This document shows positions 10,257-21,050 of a stretch of DNA of 64,000 nt, one piece after another. Below the pieces are notes generated by a model that was given only the letters and a program-made list of their open reading frames with translations, was not told where the DNA came from and did not search any database. The position numbers were made by a program, and so were the translations under genes. This DNA comes from Microdochium bolleyi. Taxonomy: Eukaryota > Ascomycota > Sordariomycetes > Xylariales > Microdochiaceae. The DNA is taken from the NCBI GenBank assembly GCA_001566295.1, contig KQ964250.1:930001-994000 (forward strand), read 5' to 3'. Positions within the stretch are counted from its first letter, which is position 1, and every line of letters begins with the position of its first letter.

Positions 10257-10375
10257 GGCGCTAGCCGGAATCGAACCGGCGTTTTCACGGCAATTTTTTA
10301 CTTCCGTGAAAGTTAGTGTTAACTGTACTTGCGTACGGCCACAACGTGATGTCCTAACCACTAGACGATAGCACC
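10257..10375 (-). tRNA. tRNA-His (GTG) with a 48-base intron
   Basis: The minus strand folds as a full cloverleaf. The acceptor stem GGTGCTA pairs with TAGCGCC (one G-T pair). The D arm is GTCTAGTGGTTAGGAC, and the T arm is GCCGG/CCGGC around TTCGATT. The anticodon arm is TCACG / loop TTGTGGC / CGTGA, so the anticodon is GTG (His). The loop closes only if 48 bases (plus-strand 10291-10338) are removed directly after the base 3' of the anticodon. That is the canonical position for eukaryotic tRNA introns cut by the tRNA splicing endonuclease. The mature length is 71 bases before addition of the 5' G(-1) and 3' CCA. Confidence 0.95.
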
Positions 10376-10804
10376 TTATCTCGGATTGGCTGTTGAGAAA
10401 TGCTCGTCCTTGTTATAGCACATATTCTAAGTAGTGCTTCAAAATGGGCTGACGAGTTCCACCGTTGCGAATGCGTCTACAAGCAGCTGAGCCTGGAAAG
10501 ATAGTTGTAACAAGACCCCAAGCCAGCGCGCAGCCGAGATGTATCTCATGCCGAGCAGGGTCTGACAAGCGCATCCCCAAAGAGCAAAGACCTGGTGCAT
10601 TGCGAGATCGTGTAAGCCTGGCGAACCCCGGTCCGGAGCTGCATTGGAGAAATGCGCCACGCCTGGATTTGGATCAATGACGAACAACGCTTTCGCAACC
10701 CGATTGCAGATCTCGCCTCCGGCAGGCTTTACTTTGCGGTTCCACACAGCTTGCAACTCCGGCGCGGATGTGTATCATGACCGCGATTGAACACGCAATG
10801 GAGG
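10376..10804. other. Divergent spacer between tRNA-His and SAS4
   Basis: This is a promoter and leader region for SAS4 on the plus strand. No additional gene is seen; a 105-codon antisense frame has no motif. Confidence 0.5.
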
Positions 10805-12809
10805 ATGGTTACGACGCGACAAAGTAGGCAAGCCCCGGTCGAGGCAGGCGCGGCCCCGCGCTCGACGCAGGTGCGCCGGAGGAGGAGCAGGAACGGGTCC
10901 AGGCCCACCACTCGCACGAGCGCGATCACAACAGACAGGTCGCAACAATCAGCAGCAACACATCTCGCGACACAGACAACGCGCCGTCACGCCCCGACTC
11001 TCGCCCAGCCAGCACGCATGAAGCGCCCTCTCGAGGTCATTGACTCCAACCAGGACCCTCTACGGTCCAAGAAGGCCCGGATCACCGTCGAGATCCTAGC
11101 AGCGAGGCCGCGCCCGTCTGTCCTCAGCCCTTCGAAGCCCGCAGCAGCGCTCCTCTCCCCTTCGCGACAGGGTATGCAGACCAAGACGCTGCATCACTAC
11201 TTCCCCGTCCGCCCCATCCTCCCGCAGCCTGCGGCACCGCCAATCGCACCACTTCCACCGCCGAATCGGTCCCTGCTACCGACTCCAGCGATCGACACGA
11301 AGACGACGACGCCGACTGCTAAGACACCAGACACAACCTTGACAGCACCGACACATGCATCGCGAAAGCTCCAGCAGCCGACACCTCCACCGCCTCCACC
11401 CACGTCGCAACCCCCAGAACACGCCTCGAAGACCACCACGACGGCTTCTCACGTGCAATCGTCCGTTCCCGAGCACCAGAAGAAGCTTGTAAATGGCATC
11501 AAGCACGAGCTCGACAGGTTGCAGCCTAGTGCTGCAGACACCTCCACTGTCAGGGGCTCGACGGGTCGCAAACTGCGCTCGCAGGAGGCGACCCGGTTCA
11601 AGAGCGAGTTGTCAGCCTACTTCCCAGATTACGACGAGGTGATCGGCAATGATCCAAAGGAACAACGTATGTTCTCCTCTCCAATGAGCGTCACGCGACC
11701 TCGGGTTGTGCTTACTGACACTCGTTTTGCTGCTGCTAGACCTGCTCACAACCGAAACCCCAATCATCATCACCGACTCTCGTTTATCTGCGACGAGAGA
11801 CGCTTTGTCACGCCACATCACACATGGTAGATCAGGAGAAGACTATGCCATTCGCGGTTTTGGAGACGGCCTCTTTACAGACTTGGTCGAAGCGCAGCGC
11901 ATAGACTTCAGTTTCCTCGAACAGCGTGAGAACGAAGACGTCTCGGTTGACCCCTTATCCGACTCCTACTACCAGCCATCACACAGGAAAGCAGCTCGGC
12001 TGGAGAAGAGTATTAGGAACACGGAGAGGAGTCGTGCACAACATGAGAAGGACCAGATTGTGCGGATACTGGGTGATCTGCAAGGCCATGACTGGCTGAG
12101 GATCATGGGAGTCAATGGCGTCACAGAGACACGGAAGAAGTCTTTCGAACCTGCACGGGAGCATTTCATCAAAGGTTGCCAGGCGATCCTTGGCAAATTC
12201 AGAAACTGGAGCCAGGAAGAAAAGCGACGGAAACTCGAGAAAGAGCGTGCCCTGGCAGAGGAAGAGGCTGCTGAGACCGGCGACTCCGAGGACGAAGGGA
12301 CCGAGGTGTCAGAAGATGGTCAGGATAACGCCTCCTCTGACGATGACAATCGGCAACCCAAGGCTGCTGGCCGTCGAGGCAAAAGGACATCCCAGCACAT
12401 CGAAATGAGCGACATTGAGGACCAGGAGAGCGACGGAGATCCGCCCGACTCCAGTGATGTGGATGCGTCCATAGCCAGGCAGCTCCGCGACGAGGCAGAA
12501 CTGGCTCGTGCGAAATATCACAAAACACATCCGGGCAAGAGACCTCGTGGCGATTCATTCGCTCAGCTCTCCGAGCAGGACAGTCCAAGTCGCCACAGGG
12601 ATTTCACATCGTTCTTTAGGAACAAGACCCAGAGGGATGCTGCGCTGAATCGCCCCCGTAGGCGAGGTCGTTCCGCGGTAGCGTGGGGTCATGACGTTCC
12701 GGAGCCCGAAAAGGATGATTTTGACCTCCCAGAAGAATTTCGGGAGCCAGAGACGATGAAAACCCGTGAGAGACAGAAGCGACGTGCGCGCAGAGAGGCG
12801 AAGCACTAA
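10805..12809 (+). CDS. SAS4: SAS complex subunit SAS4
   Basis: A predicted 643-residue protein with the 'Something about silencing 4' domain, a subunit of the SAS histone H4 K16 acetyltransferase complex (MYST-family Sas2 with Sas4 and Sas5). Exons are 10805-11666 and 11740-12809, separated by a 73-base intron. The recognisable domain spans about 370-457 (for example HDWLRIMGVNGV, FEPAREHFIKGC and LGKFRNWSQEEKRRKLEKE). The N-terminal 280 residues are Pro/Thr/Ser-rich and basic. After the domain comes an acidic stretch (SDEDGTEVSEDGQD-like), and the tail is strongly basic (MKTRERQKRRARREAKH). I chose the ATG giving MVTTRQSRQ; no in-frame ATG lies upstream before a stop. Family assignment is from the central domain. 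The flanking regions are disordered and poorly diagnostic. Confidence 0.85.
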
Positions 12810-13682
12810 GCCCGTAGCATCGGACATGTAGCGCGGCGTGTAGACGAGCATTTGCCTTTCGAGCTGTCGGCAGAAAGTTGCCCTTTAGAGATACCCACAA
12901 GCAAAAATCTTTCAAGATCCCAGATCCGACTTCGGGTTGCTGATTGCATCTCTGATTGCAACGGTGGTGCAAAGGAAGAGTGAATGAGCGCCGATGACCC
13001 TGTGAAGTAGCTTGTGAGGATGCCTGACACGCAGCCGTCTGCCCAGGTGTCTAAGTGCTGGCGCATGTGGGGGGCGCCAGCCGGAACAGTGTGGAGACCT
13101 TGTCCTCGAGGCACCTGGACATTGATTGACGCCCTGGGAAATTCCGTCGCATCCCATGGAGCGCCTGACGAGGCCGCGACGGAGAAGGGACTCCACGCGC
13201 GCGCGGACGGTACAGCATCGACATTGAAGTAACCACATACACCAGAAATTCGGACTCACGCGAGACTGCCTACTATCAGCGCAGCCACTCCCACGCCAAC
13301 GATCGTATGCTCCCTTTGTCGCGATCTTGCGATAACCGTCAACAACCTATCACGCATTCGTCACAAGCTCGTCCGAGCCCATTGCACCACTCTTGCTTGC
13401 AACAACTCGCCGCAAAACCCCCGAACCAGACTGGCAACACTCTGACACTGAGCTCCTGCCTCACGCACCCGTGTAGCCTGCACATTCTTACTCGACAAAT
13501 CAACCCGCAACGAACTTCCAGCTCTAACTTCCGTTCAGAGCAACAACTGTGGCTGCGGCTGACCCAGCGACTTGCACGCGCCTGACCATAACTCCAAGAG
13601 AACTGGTGCTTGGTCGATGGCCGCCTCTTCGCCCATGAAGTCTATATAAGAACGACGTCCGCGGCACCGAGAACGCCTCACA
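12810..13682. other. SAS4-TAF2 intergenic region
   Basis: It contains the SAS4 3' UTR and the TAF2 promoter and leader. Short frames on both strands show no conserved motif. Confidence 0.5.
13641..13650 (+). promoter_or_regulatory. TATA-like element just upstream of TAF2
   Basis: TCTATATAAG matches a TATA box, but it ends only 32 bases before the TAF2 ATG. If it works as a TATA element, transcription would start at or within the first codons. A downstream start or a chance match is therefore possible. Confidence 0.3.
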
Positions 13683-16600
13683 ATGCCTGGCACCATCGAC
13701 CCAGAGCTGGCGCCCGCCGAGGCCGAAGCTCCTCACGCCGAGCTGCCCGTCGACAACACTCCGCCACGCCCGTACGTCGTCCTGAAGCAATCGGTCCACC
13801 TCGACCTCGACCTGCAGAACAAGGCCGTCCGCGGCCGCGCCGACATCATGATCGCGGTCATCGAGGACGTGCCGGAGGTCTACCTCGATGCGCGGCAGGC
13901 GCGAATCGACACGAGCAAGATCACGGTGTCCGGCTGCGCCGTGGAAGCCTCATACAAGGATCCGTGCGAATGGCTCGAGACACCCAAGCAGTTCAAGTGG
14001 TCGGCTGGGCATTGGGCGCTTAGAAAGCGTCGCATCCAGCCGCTGCTGCACCACAAGCGCCAGGAAGTCTCTGCTCTCGACCACGACTTAAAGTGCTGCC
14101 AGCCGAACGACGCCTCGATCCGTGTCAAGCTTCCATCAGGCAGGGAGATCAAGCAGAAGAACCAGGACGCGAGCAAGACAGAGCTGGCCGACCATATACT
14201 CAACGAAGATGGGTCGATCCAGGCCTGCACGATCAGCATCCCCTTCGAGCTCAAGGGTGTTACTGACGGGCTGCACTTTGTTGGCTGCGACGAGGCCGAC
14301 ACGAGATATCCCCATGTCTACACGCGCCATTCGACAGGGCTCGGGACAGCAAGCTCAATATTTCCTTGTATAGACGACCCAGGTAGCAGGAACTCATGGA
14401 AAGTCTCCATCACTTGCCCGCGTACTCTTGGTGATGCCTTCCGACCAACAAAACCGACACAGTCGCAGCAGAAAGGCGGAGCACTAGCCAATGGCCTTAA
14501 AGGCATCAACCGAAAGAGAAAATTTGGACAGGAAGAGCCGGCAGCGGCACCACGACGAGAACTGCGACTCACAGAGGACGACAAGCTCATGGAGCTCACA
14601 GTTGTCTGTACGGGATATCTCACTGGAGACGTCATCTGCAAGGACGACGAGACGAAAAAGACGATGACGTTCGAGATCGACAAGAACAAGGCAGCCAAGC
14701 ACATAGGCTTCGCGGTCGGACCCTTCGAGCACGTTGACCTCTGGTCCGAGTTCAGGACAGAGGAAGATGATGTCAAGCTCGGTGTTAGCGCCGTCAAGGT
14801 GCATGGCTATTGTCTCCCAGGGAGGTCAGAGGAGGTCAAAAACACTTGCGCTACACTAGTCACCGCGGTCGACTACTTCGTCCTGCAGTTCGGACGATAT
14901 CCCTTCGACAGTTACAAAGTCTGTTTCGTGGACGACATGGTGGACGATACAGTGCCGCTTTGCGCCTTCTCACTATGCAGCAGTCGCTTGCTATACCCGC
15001 GCGAGATCATCGACACAGAGGTTGAGACGACGAGGACATTGGTTCATGCGCTGGCATCACAGTGGTTCGGAGTCAACATCGGACCCAATCAGAAAGCGGA
15101 CATATGGCTCATTGTTGGCATTGCGTGGTTCATGACCGACATATTCATGAAGATGCTTTGTGGCAATAATGAGTATCGGTTTCGGATGAAGACCATGTCC
15201 GATCGTCTCGTTCACCTGGACATCAAGCGCCCATCTTTGCACGACCTTGGAGACCATCTATATCTTGGTGACTTCGAAGTTGAGTTTATGAACCTGAAGG
15301 CGCCGCTCGTTCTCTTTATTCTGGACCGCCGTATCTCCAAGTCTTCGAGCAGTGCTGGCCTCATGCGAATCATCTCCAAGATCGTGAGCAAAGCCAACAC
15401 CTCAGTTCAAACTTCTGATGAGGTTCTCATGTCTGAGCTCTTTCGCAAGGCTTGTGAGAAGGCTCTCGGCACGAGACTTGACACCTTCTGGAGCCAGTGG
15501 GTCTATGGCTCTGGCTGTCCTCGGTTCGATGTGTTCCAGCGCTTCAACAAGAAGAGGCTCTGTGTCGAGATGACCATCCGTCAGACACAGGACATAGCAG
15601 CTGCGAAGACAAGACCGCTGGAGAAGGACGAGTTCTGGCGTGAAGTCATGGAGGACAATCACGCCGTCTATGCCGGCGAATTGCAGGGCTCATTCACTGG
15701 ACCCATGACGATACGAATACACGAAGCCGACGGTACGCCATACGAACACATTGTGGATATCAGGGAGGACTCGGGTAAGGCCTCGAAGTTCGAGATTCCA
15801 TACAATACGAAGTATAAGCGACTTAAGAGGAACCGTCGGCAGCGCGAACGGCAGTTGGCAGCACCCACTGCTAAGAATGCAGAAGATGCTGCCGAGGAGA
15901 GCAAGGCCCTGTATTCATTGGGCGATGTTCTACAACAGCAAGAAGAAGCCGATGAGTGGCGCTTCATTGACTGGGACGAGGACACTGAGAATCGCATGGA
16001 TCAGGAGTCATACGAATGGATCCGCATGGACGCTGATTTCGAGTGGATTTGTGATATCCAGACTAACCTTCCGCCTTACATGTACGTCTCGCAGCTCCAG
16101 CAGGATAAGGATGTTGTGGCGCAACAAGACTCCATGCTCTTCCTCGAGCGCATCTTTGTCAAGGCCGGACCGCATCCACTGGTATCGACCATCTTGACCA
16201 GGACGCTCCTCGACCCTCGATATTACTATGGTATTCGCACCATGACCACGAAGCTGCTGCCCAAGCACGCAGTCAAGGCTGTCAATGATATTGGGCTGTT
16301 CCACTTACGGAGGACATTCCAGCACTTCTTCTGCGTGCCAGGGTCGGACACACCGCGTCCAAACAACTTTCTCGACAAACGGCAGTATCTGGTCCAGTGT
16401 GCTATCCCTCCTGCGATCGCGCAGGTCAGAGGTGATGATGGTCAGTGTCCGCGCGAAGCTAGGCATTTCATTCTGGCTCAGCTCCGTGGCAACGACAACT
16501 CGGAGAACATGTACTCTGACCACTTCTACATCGCCACATTGATACGCGCACTTGCGCAATGCCAGGTGCCCGATGAGAAAAAGGTCAAGCCAAAGCCTAT

Positions 16601-19058
16601 GTCCATGTCCTTCGGCGATGAAGACGACGATGGGTTTACGGAGGAGCCCGTTGACGACCCGGAGCCACGCGCTTTTCGTGAGCAGGCGCTGGAAGAGATC
16701 GAACGCTTCCGGAGGATGGACGAGTACTATCCCTCGTACCAAAATTGCTTCACAGTTGCGGCTCTGGACGCGCTGTGCACGCTCATGAAGGCCAAGGTGA
16801 TCAACATGGACCCGGTTGTGTTCATCCAGTACCTACAGGACAAGACCCTAGATCTGGTGCGCATCAAAGCCTGCGAGTCGCTCGTCGAGCTTGGCTTGCT
16901 GTCCAGCCCTACCTTTCTGCGCTTCCTCTTGTCACTCATTGGCACAGATTCATCGCCATACGTTCGCGCCCAGCTCTTCAAGGCTCTCTGCCGCGGTCTT
17001 GCGGGCATCGCCATTGGTGAGAACAAGGATGTCGAGGCAAAAGCCGCACTGCCGCCAGCGGACGACGGTCTGATTGTTGAGCACGAGAACACCATGACGG
17101 AGGAGCGTCAGAAGGCCAGAGCTCGGAAGGAAGACTTGGCAGCCGCCCTGGCTGCGCTCAAGGAGGAGGTCAAGGACGACGAGACTCTTCACGAGGTGAT
17201 CTGGGACTCTCTGAGCTCTCCAGTGCTCTCTGTTGCAGAGAAAGTCAACCTGCTGGAGCTTGTCTCAATACTTGTGGAGGAGGATGACTCGATGCTCATC
17301 ACCCTCAACTACCCCAAATACTGGACTGTCGAGAAGACGCGCAACGAAAAGGTGCGCAGGTCATGCGTGATGAAGTTCAAGAGTCACTACCGGACGAAGA
17401 GCCGCAAGACGTATGCAACGCCGGTATCTGTGCCGCGGCCAGAACCCAAGCGTACCATTACGCTTAATCTCAATAAGGCGCCGAGCTTCAATAGCAAGGT
17501 GTCGACTCCAGCGCCCGTTGTTCCTGCCGCGCCACAGCCGAGTTCGGGAGCCATCGGACTCCCTTCGAAGGTCGTTGTCGCGTCTAAACCGGCGATGGCT
17601 TCGCCCACGGTCAAGGCCGCGGAGCCTCCGCGCAAGCAGTCTATTACTGCGAGCCCGGTCGTCAAGGCGCCCACGCCGGCGCCGGCGCCTACCCCTGTCG
17701 AGAAGTCAGCACCTGTCCTAACTGAACACAGAGATAGCATCTCTGTCTCAACACCAGTTCGCACCAAAGCGGATCGCCCTACTCCAGCGCCAGAATCGAA
17801 GCCACTGCCTCCAGCGAAGGTCGACCTACCTAAGGCAGCACCTTCAAAACCAGTGCCTCCGAAGCCAGCGCCTCCAAAGCCGGCGCCTCCGAAACCCCCC
17901 ACTCCCATCGCCAGCAGCCCTAAGATCAGTTCCGACAAGATTGCTGTGCCGAAGAGCACGTCGACACCCAAGGTCTCGAGCTCCAACAAGCCTGAAAGCA
18001 CTCCGATGAGTAGTGTTCCCAGTAGTAGTAGTATCATGGCCAACCCGAAGAAGCGCTCGCACCCAGATCCGTCGCAAGGAAGCAGCCGACCAAGGAAGAT
18101 TGTCAAGCTCAATACGTCGAAAATCTCAAGCCAGTTGGAGGCGATCCTCCGCAAGCCCAAGCCGCGCAAGATCGTGCGCCTCAAGTTCCGTGCCTGGGAC
18201 AAGTTGAAGAAGAGGAAGGGCACTCCGACAGGTTCGGTATCGTCATCATCGGCAGCGTCGGTGTCCGCATCGGCTCCAGCATCTGCAGCGCCGTCAATCT
18301 CGTCAGTCTCTGGCGCTCCACAGCGAAACAGCACGAATCAGCAGCAACCGCCCAAGCACTCGGCTGTGGAGAAGACAAGCAACAGCGGCAACGGGGCCAG
18401 TGGCTCCAGACCGGGCTCAAGCCCACGTAGCTCACCCGGACCTTCCGGCCTCGGACGTCTATTCTCGAACATCAACACGAAGAAGAAGCCGAACTCACAC
18501 AGCCCCGGACACTCGCGCTCGCCATCGTTGTCATCGCCGAAGTTCACAGGCGGGAATAGTAGTGGCGGCGGTGGTAGCAGTCGAGATTATGGCGGGGGAA
18601 GTGCCGGTGGTAGCTCGATCGATAAGCAACGGAAGGCTCTGCCAGACTCTGGCGGCCATGCAAGTGGTGGCGGAAGTGGTGGCGTGCGCAGGGCGCTACC
18701 TGATTCCATGCGTAAGGCGCTTCCCTCTGGTGAGCGGAAGCCGCTGCCCGGTGGTGGAAGCGGTGGCGATCACCGTAGTAGCAGTGGAGGAGGAGGGGGA
18801 GGTGGTGGTGAGCATCGTAGCAAACATGATCATCCCAGTGGCGGGGCAAGCGCGGGGGATCACAGAAGACCTTTGCCCTCCGGCGGTCATGGAAGTAGTG
18901 GCGGAGATCGCCATGGCGGCTCGGGAAGCGGCTCAGGTTCAGGGTCTTCTGCGAACCGTCCCGGAGCTGGCAGTGGTGGAAGTGGTGGTGGCGGTAAGAG
19001 TGGATCGCCGCCTGCGCCTAAGATCAAATTCAAGGTCAAGGCACCCAATGCGCCGTGA
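13683..19058 (+). CDS. TAF2: TFIID subunit 2 (TAF2/TSM1)
   Basis: A 1791-residue subunit of the general transcription factor TFIID, encoded without an intron. Residues about 35-560 resemble an M1 aminopeptidase fold: YVVLKQSVHLDLDLQNKAVRG at the start, FVGCDEADTRYPHVYTRHSTG, then GRYPFDSYKVCFVDD. The zinc-peptidase HExxH site is replaced by HALASQW (His455), so the domain is non-catalytic, as is normal for TAF2. A long helical-repeat region follows to about residue 1240. The last 540 residues are low-complexity: Pro/Ala/Lys-rich with repeated PPKPAPPKP, then Ser/Gly-rich with Gly runs. Within the Gly-rich tail the motif R[KR][AP]LP recurs five times. TAF2 contacts initiator DNA and TAF1 at promoters. 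The tail is much longer than the conserved core needs. The chosen ATG is the first in frame and has good context. Confidence 0.95.
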   Translation: MPGTIDPELAPAEAEAPHAELPVDNTPPRPYVVLKQSVHLDLDLQNKAVRGRADIMIAVIEDVPEVYLDARQARIDTSKITVSGCAVEASYKDPCEWLETPKQFKWSAGHWALRKRRIQPLLHHKRQEVSALDHDLKCCQPNDASIRVKLPSGREIKQKNQDASKTELADHILNEDGSIQACTISIPFELKGVTDGLHFVGCDEADTRYPHVYTRHSTGLGTASSIFPCIDDPGSRNSWKVSITCPRTLGDAFRPTKPTQSQQKGGALANGLKGINRKRKFGQEEPAAAPRRELRLTEDDKLMELTVVCTGYLTGDVICKDDETKKTMTFEIDKNKAAKHIGFAVGPFEHVDLWSEFRTEEDDVKLGVSAVKVHGYCLPGRSEEVKNTCATLVTAVDYFVLQFGRYPFDSYKVCFVDDMVDDTVPLCAFSLCSSRLLYPREIIDTEVETTRTLVHALASQWFGVNIGPNQKADIWLIVGIAWFMTDIFMKMLCGNNEYRFRMKTMSDRLVHLDIKRPSLHDLGDHLYLGDFEVEFMNLKAPLVLFILDRRISKSSSSAGLMRIISKIVSKANTSVQTSDEVLMSELFRKACEKALGTRLDTFWSQWVYGSGCPRFDVFQRFNKKRLCVEMTIRQTQDIAAAKTRPLEKDEFWREVMEDNHAVYAGELQGSFTGPMTIRIHEADGTPYEHIVDIREDSGKASKFEIPYNTKYKRLKRNRRQRERQLAAPTAKNAEDAAEESKALYSLGDVLQQQEEADEWRFIDWDEDTENRMDQESYEWIRMDADFEWICDIQTNLPPYMYVSQLQQDKDVVAQQDSMLFLERIFVKAGPHPLVSTILTRTLLDPRYYYGIRTMTTKLLPKHAVKAVNDIGLFHLRRTFQHFFCVPGSDTPRPNNFLDKRQYLVQCAIPPAIAQVRGDDGQCPREARHFILAQLRGNDNSENMYSDHFYIATLIRALAQCQVPDEKKVKPKPMSMSFGDEDDDGFTEEPVDDPEPRAFREQALEEIERFRRMDEYYPSYQNCFTVAALDALCTLMKAKVINMDPVVFIQYLQDKTLDLVRIKACESLVELGLLSSPTFLRFLLSLIGTDSSPYVRAQLFKALCRGLAGIAIGENKDVEAKAALPPADDGLIVEHENTMTEERQKARARKEDLAAALAALKEEVKDDETLHEVIWDSLSSPVLSVAEKVNLLELVSILVEEDDSMLITLNYPKYWTVEKTRNEKVRRSCVMKFKSHYRTKSRKTYATPVSVPRPEPKRTITLNLNKAPSFNSKVSTPAPVVPAAPQPSSGAIGLPSKVVVASKPAMASPTVKAAEPPRKQSITASPVVKAPTPAPAPTPVEKSAPVLTEHRDSISVSTPVRTKADRPTPAPESKPLPPAKVDLPKAAPSKPVPPKPAPPKPAPPKPPTPIASSPKISSDKIAVPKSTSTPKVSSSNKPESTPMSSVPSSSSIMANPKKRSHPDPSQGSSRPRKIVKLNTSKISSQLEAILRKPKPRKIVRLKFRAWDKLKKRKGTPTGSVSSSSAASVSASAPASAAPSISSVSGAPQRNSTNQQQPPKHSAVEKTSNSGNGASGSRPGSSPRSSPGPSGLGRLFSNINTKKKPNSHSPGHSRSPSLSSPKFTGGNSSGGGGSSRDYGGGSAGGSSIDKQRKALPDSGGHASGGGSGGVRRALPDSMRKALPSGERKPLPGGGSGGDHRSSSGGGGGGGGEHRSKHDHPSGGASAGDHRRPLPSGGHGSSGGDRHGGSGSGSGSGSSANRPGAGSGGSGGGGKSGSPPAPKIKFKVKAPNAP

Positions 19059-20183
19059 TTTGGTCGTTCTTGGTATTCCAGCGCAGGGAAGGAAAAGGCA
19101 AAATTCATGTCTACAGGAACACCTACGATGGGGCACGCCGAACAGGCTTTATACTTCCAGGACCCCAGCATGGGTGAGAGGATGCGCGAAGAGTTTACGG
19201 AGTAATTTACCTAATAAGAAACCGAGACTACCTTTACACTTGGGGGTTTGACACCCATACCGGTCACTCTGTTTCACTTTGGTAGATCATGACGAACTGT
19301 AGGGGCTGTTACAGTGTTCTGCTATTGGTACACGCCTTGCCCTACGTCGAGATCTCTGCTACATCATTTTCTGATGCTCACTCTAGTTATCCTGGATGTC
19401 GATGTGTTTCTGCCTGCCCTGGAGATGGCTGATATCGGAGATTTGGTAAGTGGATATTCTGCACCCAAACATGTCTTTGTAGCCTCTCTTGTCTCGCATG
19501 GATCCTCTCTCGAAGAGACTGTAGAACTGTCAGCTTCTGCGGCAAGTCCGCTTCCACCCTCGTCGCAGAGCTTGTGGCGTGTTCGTTCTTTGGATCCAAG
19601 ATAGGTCGTTTTAGAATTCTCAGTCTCGAGTTCGCCAACTGTCCAAAAATGCATCTCGGATGCTGATGGTGGCGTATATGCATGACTTCGGTAAGTGATG
19701 AAGATTTTCCGTGATGGCCAGCGAGTGCTCTATGCTTTCGGCCTTGTGATCAAGAGAACGTCACGATCGCGCGGCATGACCTATGCTGTGCTGTGCTGTG
19801 CTGTGTCTCGCTGGGATCGATCTTTTCCCTCTCTCTCACAGTGGAAAAGAGCCTGAAGCTATGATCATGGTGCTCCCTTTTGGGAAGCGTCCGACGTGCG
19901 CGCATCCAAGGCTGAAGGCAGAGCTCCCCGTGCGCTCAGGACTGTCGGGACTGCTCGGTTGGTGAGTTGCTGCTGCTGATAAGCCTAGCCCACGAACCCA
20001 AGAGTTGCGATTGCAGCGTCTTGGATGATCTACTGGAGTATGGAAGTACTCTTGTGTTCACCCGAAGAGACCGTCAACACTGGCACCAGGGTTAACCTCT
20101 TGAAAATCTCGAACGTTCTCGTCGATATGACCGAGAGACCCCTAGCTCATGGCGCCTCGTTGTAGCGCACGCAGGCGAAGACT
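19059..20183. other. Convergent 3' flanks of TAF2 and CDC26
   Basis: No gene is supported in this stretch. It contains a short pentanucleotide repeat (listed separately). The remaining short frames lack motifs. Confidence 0.5.
19785..19805. repeat. GCTGT pentanucleotide microsatellite
   Basis: Four perfect tandem copies of GCTGT plus one base, in the non-coding stretch between TAF2 and CDC26. Confidence 0.9.
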
Positions 20184-21050
20184 CTACCTCCGTCGCGTGC
20201 CTGCTGCCGCACCTGGAATACCACTGCCAGCGCCACTGCCAGCACCTGTAGCCCCTGACCCAGATCCGCCTTGGAGTTGAGGCTGCGATACGCCGATCCG
20301 CTCCTCGCGGCTGCGCATCAGACGGCTGGGCGCGCCGGGAGGCTCCATGCTGGCCTGTCTTGCTGTTGTGGCCGCTGCTGCTGAGGTGGCGGCGCCACGC
20401 GTGCCGGCTACCTGGCCTCGCCCGGAACCTGTCGCGCCGCCGCCAGCATCTGCCGCAGCACCAGCAGTGCCGGTAATCCGCTGCAGGCGCGATGGCCGCG
20501 ATGCCTGGCTCGCGAACAATGTCCGGGCTGTCGTGCCGGGACCAGACGCGGCTGCTGCTCCTCGAGGTGCGCCGGGCCCTCCGCCTCGTGACGATGCCGC
20601 TCCCGCCACGCCGCGGGATGTCGGCCGCTGCTGCTGCTGGTGACTTGGTTGCACGAAAGGGTCGTCCATGGCGGCGGCCCGGCGAATCGCCCGCTGGGCA
20701 TAGTACGAGTCCTCGTGGTCGTCGTCGTCCTCCTCCTCATCGTCCTCATCGCCCTCGTCGAGCCCGGTCACCTCGTCACTCAGATCCGCCGCATCGGCCA
20801 TGGCCTCGTCCGCGCTGCTCGACATGGCGGAGGCTGAGCGCGCCGATGATGTCTCGAGCATTGCCGCTCGGCTGATCTGCTGCTGATCCTGTTGTTGCTG
20901 GTGCGGCTGGGGCATCAAGTGCCGCGAGTGTAGTCCATGTTGGTGATGTTGCTGCTGCTGCTCGTGGGCAGCCTTCTGTGCTCGCATGTCCTCGTACGCG
21001 GCGATGTCCTCTGCCGTGAGGCTGAGGACTGTCGGTGGCCTGCGTAGCAT
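20184..21050 (-). CDS. CDC26: Anaphase-promoting complex subunit CDC26, enlarged form
   Basis: A predicted 288-residue protein that begins MLRRPPTVLSLTAEDIAAYE. This matches the hallmark N-terminus of CDC26/APC12, which caps and stabilises the TPR subunit Cdc16 in the APC/C ubiquitin ligase. The second family signature, SREERIGV, lies near residue 240. In animal CDC26 these two parts are separated by only about 50 residues within a protein of some 85. Here a disordered insert of roughly 200 residues intervenes: Gln/His tracts, an acidic run (DEGDEDDEEEDDDDHED), a Gln-rich stretch and a long Ala/Gly/Thr-rich segment. The tail after the second signature is Gly/Ala/Ser-rich. The frame is intact and unspliced. 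The name rests on the two terminal signatures, which are short. Confidence 0.8.
   Translation of the reverse strand: MLRRPPTVLSLTAEDIAAYEDMRAQKAAHEQQQQHHQHGLHSRHLMPQPHQQQQDQQQISRAAMLETSSARSASAMSSSADEAMADAADLSDEVTGLDEGDEDDEEEDDDDHEDSYYAQRAIRRAAAMDDPFVQPSHQQQQRPTSRGVAGAASSRGGGPGAPRGAAAASGPGTTARTLFASQASRPSRLQRITGTAGAAADAGGGATGSGRGQVAGTRGAATSAAAATTARQASMEPPGAPSRLMRSREERIGVSQPQLQGGSGSGATGAGSGAGSGIPGAAAGTRRR

Noticed and set aside
17387..18334. A 315-codon minus-strand frame within TAF2
   Set aside because: It is antisense to the Pro/Ala-rich TAF2 tail, with a repetitive Gly/Phe composition that mirrors it.
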